Assembly: GCA_003254885.1 (NCBI GenBank)
Contig: QANT01003053.1
Coordinates: 57,396-121,395 of the forward strand
Length of the DNA stretch: 64,000 nucleotides
Direction of reading: 5' to 3'
DNA from: Purshia tridentata
Lineage: Eukaryota; Streptophyta; Magnoliopsida; Rosales; Rosaceae
A program made the translations under genes and the position numbers. Shown in pieces: positions 60,781 to 64,000 of the stretch. Numbering within the stretch: position 1 is the stretch's first letter; each line of letters begins with the position of its first letter. The notes beneath the pieces were generated by a model. That model had not been told where the DNA came from, made no database searches, and saw nothing but the letters and a program-made list of their open reading frames with translations.

Positions 60781-63125
60781 CTAAAGACTTATGGTTGTGT
60801 GGTTCTGATCTGCTGCTGAGTATGTTGGTTGCTGTTTTGAATCATCTGATAAGGCTACCGCGGCTGCCACTGCCGCTGGAGTCATAGTTTGATATTGAGA
60901 AGGCAATGGGGAAGGTTGATGCTGGGTGTAGAATACTTGCTCATGTGAAGGATTGGCATATTCGTAAGCATAATTAGCAGTTGCAGAGGAAGGAACAGCA
61001 ATGGACTGTGAAGGATGATGCACTTGAGAGTAACCCACATATTGCTGCTGATATTGGTTAGAAGGGATTTGGACTAATTGAGGACTCGGTGCCCCAACTG
61101 TTTTGTACACACTTGAAGCAGCCATTTCAGGCATAGCAGGTGAAGTTGCCTTTGTTGGATAAATGGGTGGAATACTGTCCTTGTAAGCAGCAGAGCCAGG
61201 ATTTGGGGATGTTAGGCGGCTTGAGGCAACAGCAGTTGTATCAGCAATGTTGGGTTGCAAAGGCATGTTGTATGGCTGTGACTGTGGCACAGGCATCAAA
61301 TACACAGGGTACTGCTGCTGATCCATTGGGTGATGAAGCTGTTGCTGTGATGGGGGAGCATACATTGTGTAGTATGATGACATTGGCACTGCACCTGAGG
61401 CCGGGTGGTGGATGTAATGTCCGCCGGCATGGACAAACTGCTGCTGTTGTTGTTGTTGTTGCTGTTGCTGCTGCTGTTGTTTCTGTTGCTGTTGCTGCTG
61501 CTGTTGTTGCTGTTGCTGCTGCTGCTGCTGCTGCTGTTGCAGTTGTTGGTCTGACTGTGGAGGCATAGTGCTGTACCCTGAATCCTGCACTTGTTGAACT
61601 TGGTTTCGTGAACTCAGATCAGAAGCATCACTATTTGGGCTAGCAGGAGCTCTGCTGTCTCTAGGTGCAACTTGAATCTGCTCTTGATAATACATTGGTT
61701 TGGAGAGAGAGTTTGCAGATGCAATACTACTATCACTGGACAATTGGAAAAACGATATAACCATTTCAGTACCCAATTCTTATTTCCAAAATTTTGAAAA
61801 AAGAAATTGAAAATAAAAAACGGTTGGCCCCTAATTATCTCTCTGTGTAAATCACTCCACTGGGCCACTTTTGTTCATACAGAACAAATGTAGCAAAATT
61901 AACTTGGCCCATTTCTATTTCAAATTAAGAAAGGGCATGGAAACTATTATCTTTCAGGGAAAACAATGCAAGCAATTAAGAAATACCTTGCAACTGAATC
62001 CGGTGAAGGCAAACTGTAACCTCCACCACCACCACCACCACCACCACCACCAGCCTTAAGTTGCAGAGGCTGCAAGGGCATAGGCAGAGGAGGCTTACGA
62101 AACCCAACTGGCATACTCAGATCCGATGATCTCTCATCATCGGAGATGACCCTGTTGTTCAAATTTTCACCTGAAGCAGAAGATGGCAAAGCCCCAGAAC
62201 TATTAGCAGCAGCCATTGATGAAGGAATCGGTGGTGCAACAGCAGCAAAGCTCATCTGCGTAAACTGTTCCTCAATCCCAACAGCCCTCTGACCCTGCAC
62301 TCTACCCGACCCATTATCATCCATCCGAACCCGAATGGGAGGCAAATTCGACATGGAAGGCGACGAAGAAGACGACCCATAAGACGAACTATTCTCCACC
62401 AATGGAGAGTCCGAAATCGAATGCACGTCGTGTACATTATTGTTCTTCATCATCATCACCTGTTTGTTGTTGTTATTGTCCCCAAAGAAGTCACCTTGAT
62501 GACCCTCCAAGTCATTACAAGAATCACTCCCTCGAGCACTCAACAAGCAATCCATGGTGGCCGAGTCCGAGAGGTTCCTGGGAAGCAGCCCCGACCCATT
62601 GAGCGCATCGACGAACCAAGACTCGGACTTGGCATCGTCGAGCAAAGCACCCATAGACGCCGCCGTTTCGGGCTTGGAGAAGAAGAGAAACAACCTGAGG
62701 CGCGAAGGCTTTAAAGGCGAGGTGGAAGCCGTTCGATCATATTCCTCAATCATGTTCTCAAGATCTTCGTCGGTGGTGACGGAGATGAGCGAGTCGAGGT
62801 CTTCGCTGGGGAGCTGGTATTTGAGAGAGAAGGGGCGGCCGCTGAGGAGAGTTCGGGAGAGGCGGAGGCAGAGGTCGGAGAGCGAGGAGTTGCGGTCTGA
62901 GACGACGATGCGGGTTTCGCCGCCGACGTAGCAGAGGGACTTGTCGTGGGGGCGGGGGATGATGTGGCCGCCGTAGCTGCACATGAGGCGGAGCTTTGCG
63001 CCTGGGACTTGGGGGAGAGGCTCATCCCACGTGTCGGCATTGCGGGACCGAGGGGACGAGTCCACTGAGTCGGGGTAGTTGAGTTGCATGCTCGTCGGAA
63101 GCGGTGGCAGAGGCGGTGGATCCAT
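60781..63125 (-). CDS. PB1-domain protein with poly-Gln and poly-Gly tracts (697 aa)
   Basis: Two exons, in transcript order: 63125-61987 and 61735-60781; the phases close. PB1 (octicosapeptide/Phox/Bem1p) domains pair with each other through basic and acidic faces. Here the domain covers about residues 43-150: KLRLMCSYGGHIIPRPHDKSL carries the invariant Lys, and ISVTTDEDLENMIEEYDR is the acidic OPCA-like motif, so it looks like a type I/II PB1. The remainder is low complexity: a run of 11 Gly near residues 363-373 (KAGGGG...GYSLPS), then in exon 2 a near-continuous poly-Gln tract with one Leu and one Lys, and Tyr/Pro/Gln-rich sequence to the end. Such prion-like tails often support condensates or scaffolding, which is inference. 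Related Arabidopsis genes (such as At3g18230) are poorly described. Confidence 0.92.
61438..61551 (-). repeat. Poly-Gln-coding CAG/CAA repeat
   Basis: About 38 codons, nearly all CAG or CAA mixed, with one Lys in the middle. Mixed codons mean the protein tract is selected or old rather than a fresh pure CAG expansion. Length variation between plants is likely. Confidence 0.9.
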
Positions 63126-64000
63126 TGCTGCTGATTGTGGCTTTTGGAAGTGACAGAGGGAGAAGGAGAGAGTTTTAGGAGTGCAAAGTGAAACTCGGTG
63201 CTTTTATGCTTCTTTGAAAGCGGGTGACTTTTTTGCTTTATTTGAAAGCTCTGCTTTTGACTTCGACTTGAAAAGGCGTAGAGAATAGTTGGGATACCTC
63301 GGTGCATCAGCAAATTATTAAGTTATTTCTTGCTTTTGTTTTGTCTATTTTCGCCTTTGAGTATTCAATGAAATGCTTCCATTCTGTACAAGTTGATTAG
63401 AGTATATCTGGTGGATGAGTAGATGATGACATGTGCATGTAATCTTTAGGCTCCCAAGTCCCAAAGTCCTTCGGGATGATTTAATTTGAAAACCTTGTTA
63501 ATTATTTCTATGACATGCAAACATATTTAATAGTATGTACAAGTTATAATTCTATGAATTGTATTATAATTTATTTAATTTTTCATTACCAATCTATTCA
63601 AAGAAATTTTAAATAGAAGGACCTTTATGCATCACTCAAGGAGCAAAAATGTCAATGACCCTGTAGAATTAGAAATAAATCAAATATAAATAAAGGACAT
63701 GCAAGGAATGTAATTTTGATTTCGTTGGAAATTTCGATGGAAATTTCGATCAAATTTCGATTTCGCTAGGATTTAGACAAAAACAACGGAAATTGCTATC
63801 AAACGATGGAAATTTTAAATGAAACTTTACAATATGCTTATTTAACATATTATCTATTACATTTATAAAAAAACATTGAAGGAACTCAACTATATTATAG
63901 GTTTCATGTGATATTAAGTGCATATAATGTGTACTGGAGGTAAATTTTATTAATAAAATACTACCTTAATTAATAAATTATAATTATAATACCTTTACAA
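63126..64000. other. Intergenic DNA with GGAAATTTCGAT short repeats
   Basis: Promoter side of the PB1 gene, then AT-rich spacer. At about 63726-63765 the word GAAATTTCGAT recurs three times in tandem; it may mark the edge of a repeat extending off the window. Confidence 0.45.

Noticed and set aside
61140-61568. Plus-strand Ala/Val-rich frame opposite the poly-Gln tract
   Set aside because: Antisense reading of CAG/CAA repeats gives Leu/Val/Ala runs automatically.
62402-62931. Plus-strand open frames opposite PB1 exon 1
   Set aside because: Shadows of the GC-rich PB1 coding strand; no independent start, splice or family support.

Overview
This window is nuclear DNA from a flowering plant, most likely a eudicot. 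The evidence is AT-rich intergenic DNA, many short GT-AG introns, plant-only families (kinesin NACK1, type-2 lipid transfer protein, WAK/LRK10-like ectodomains, KORRIGAN-like GH9 enzyme, DUF789), a nuclear tRNA-Leu gene, and MITE and TRIM debris. A rosid, possibly Rosaceae, is my impression only. I rebuilt exon structures by hand from splice sites, reading phase and remembered family sequences; no transcript or database search was available. One unresolved base in a poly-T run (about 34898) shows this is a draft assembly, so single-base frameshifts need read support.

Left part (1-9 kb): two minus-strand genes encoding only the GUB_WAK/WAK-associated ectodomain of LRK10-like receptors, the second with a frameshift and no kinase nearby. 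Then comes a plus-strand KORRIGAN-like endoglucanase with a frameshift and Asn in place of a catalytic Asp, probably a decaying copy. At 10.2-11.9 kb lies a fold-back transposon that itself contains another inverted-repeat element.

Middle (12-34 kb): a DUF789 protein and an intact NACK1/HINKEL-type kinesin (975 aa, with a mitosis-specific MSA motif upstream) on the plus strand. Next are a type-2 nsLTP (minus), a TRIM-like retroelement remnant, a second fold-back MITE, a dipeptide epimerase (minus), a reticulon (plus) and a tiny Gly/Cys-tailed membrane protein (plus).

Right part (34-64 kb): tRNA-Leu(CAG), an uncharacterised Cys-rich protein, mitochondrial ribosomal protein mS35, and a truncated mS35 duplicate with a duplicated promoter-proximal segment. 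Then come a RING-H2 ubiquitin ligase, an alpha/beta hydrolase of the UCP031088 type, a plant MurG homologue and a PB1-domain protein with a long poly-Q tract.

The genes do not form an operon-like system. From memory, their order resembles two Arabidopsis blocks: LTP, reticulon, small membrane protein, mS35 and PB1 (around At3g18280 to At3g18230), and RING, UCP031088 and MurG (around At1g73760 to At1g73740). I found no clear new biological system. The most unusual items are the two related fold-back elements with perfect 9-bp target duplications (one with a nested element and a GTCGAC hairpin), the truncated mS35 copy, and three GC-AG introns.
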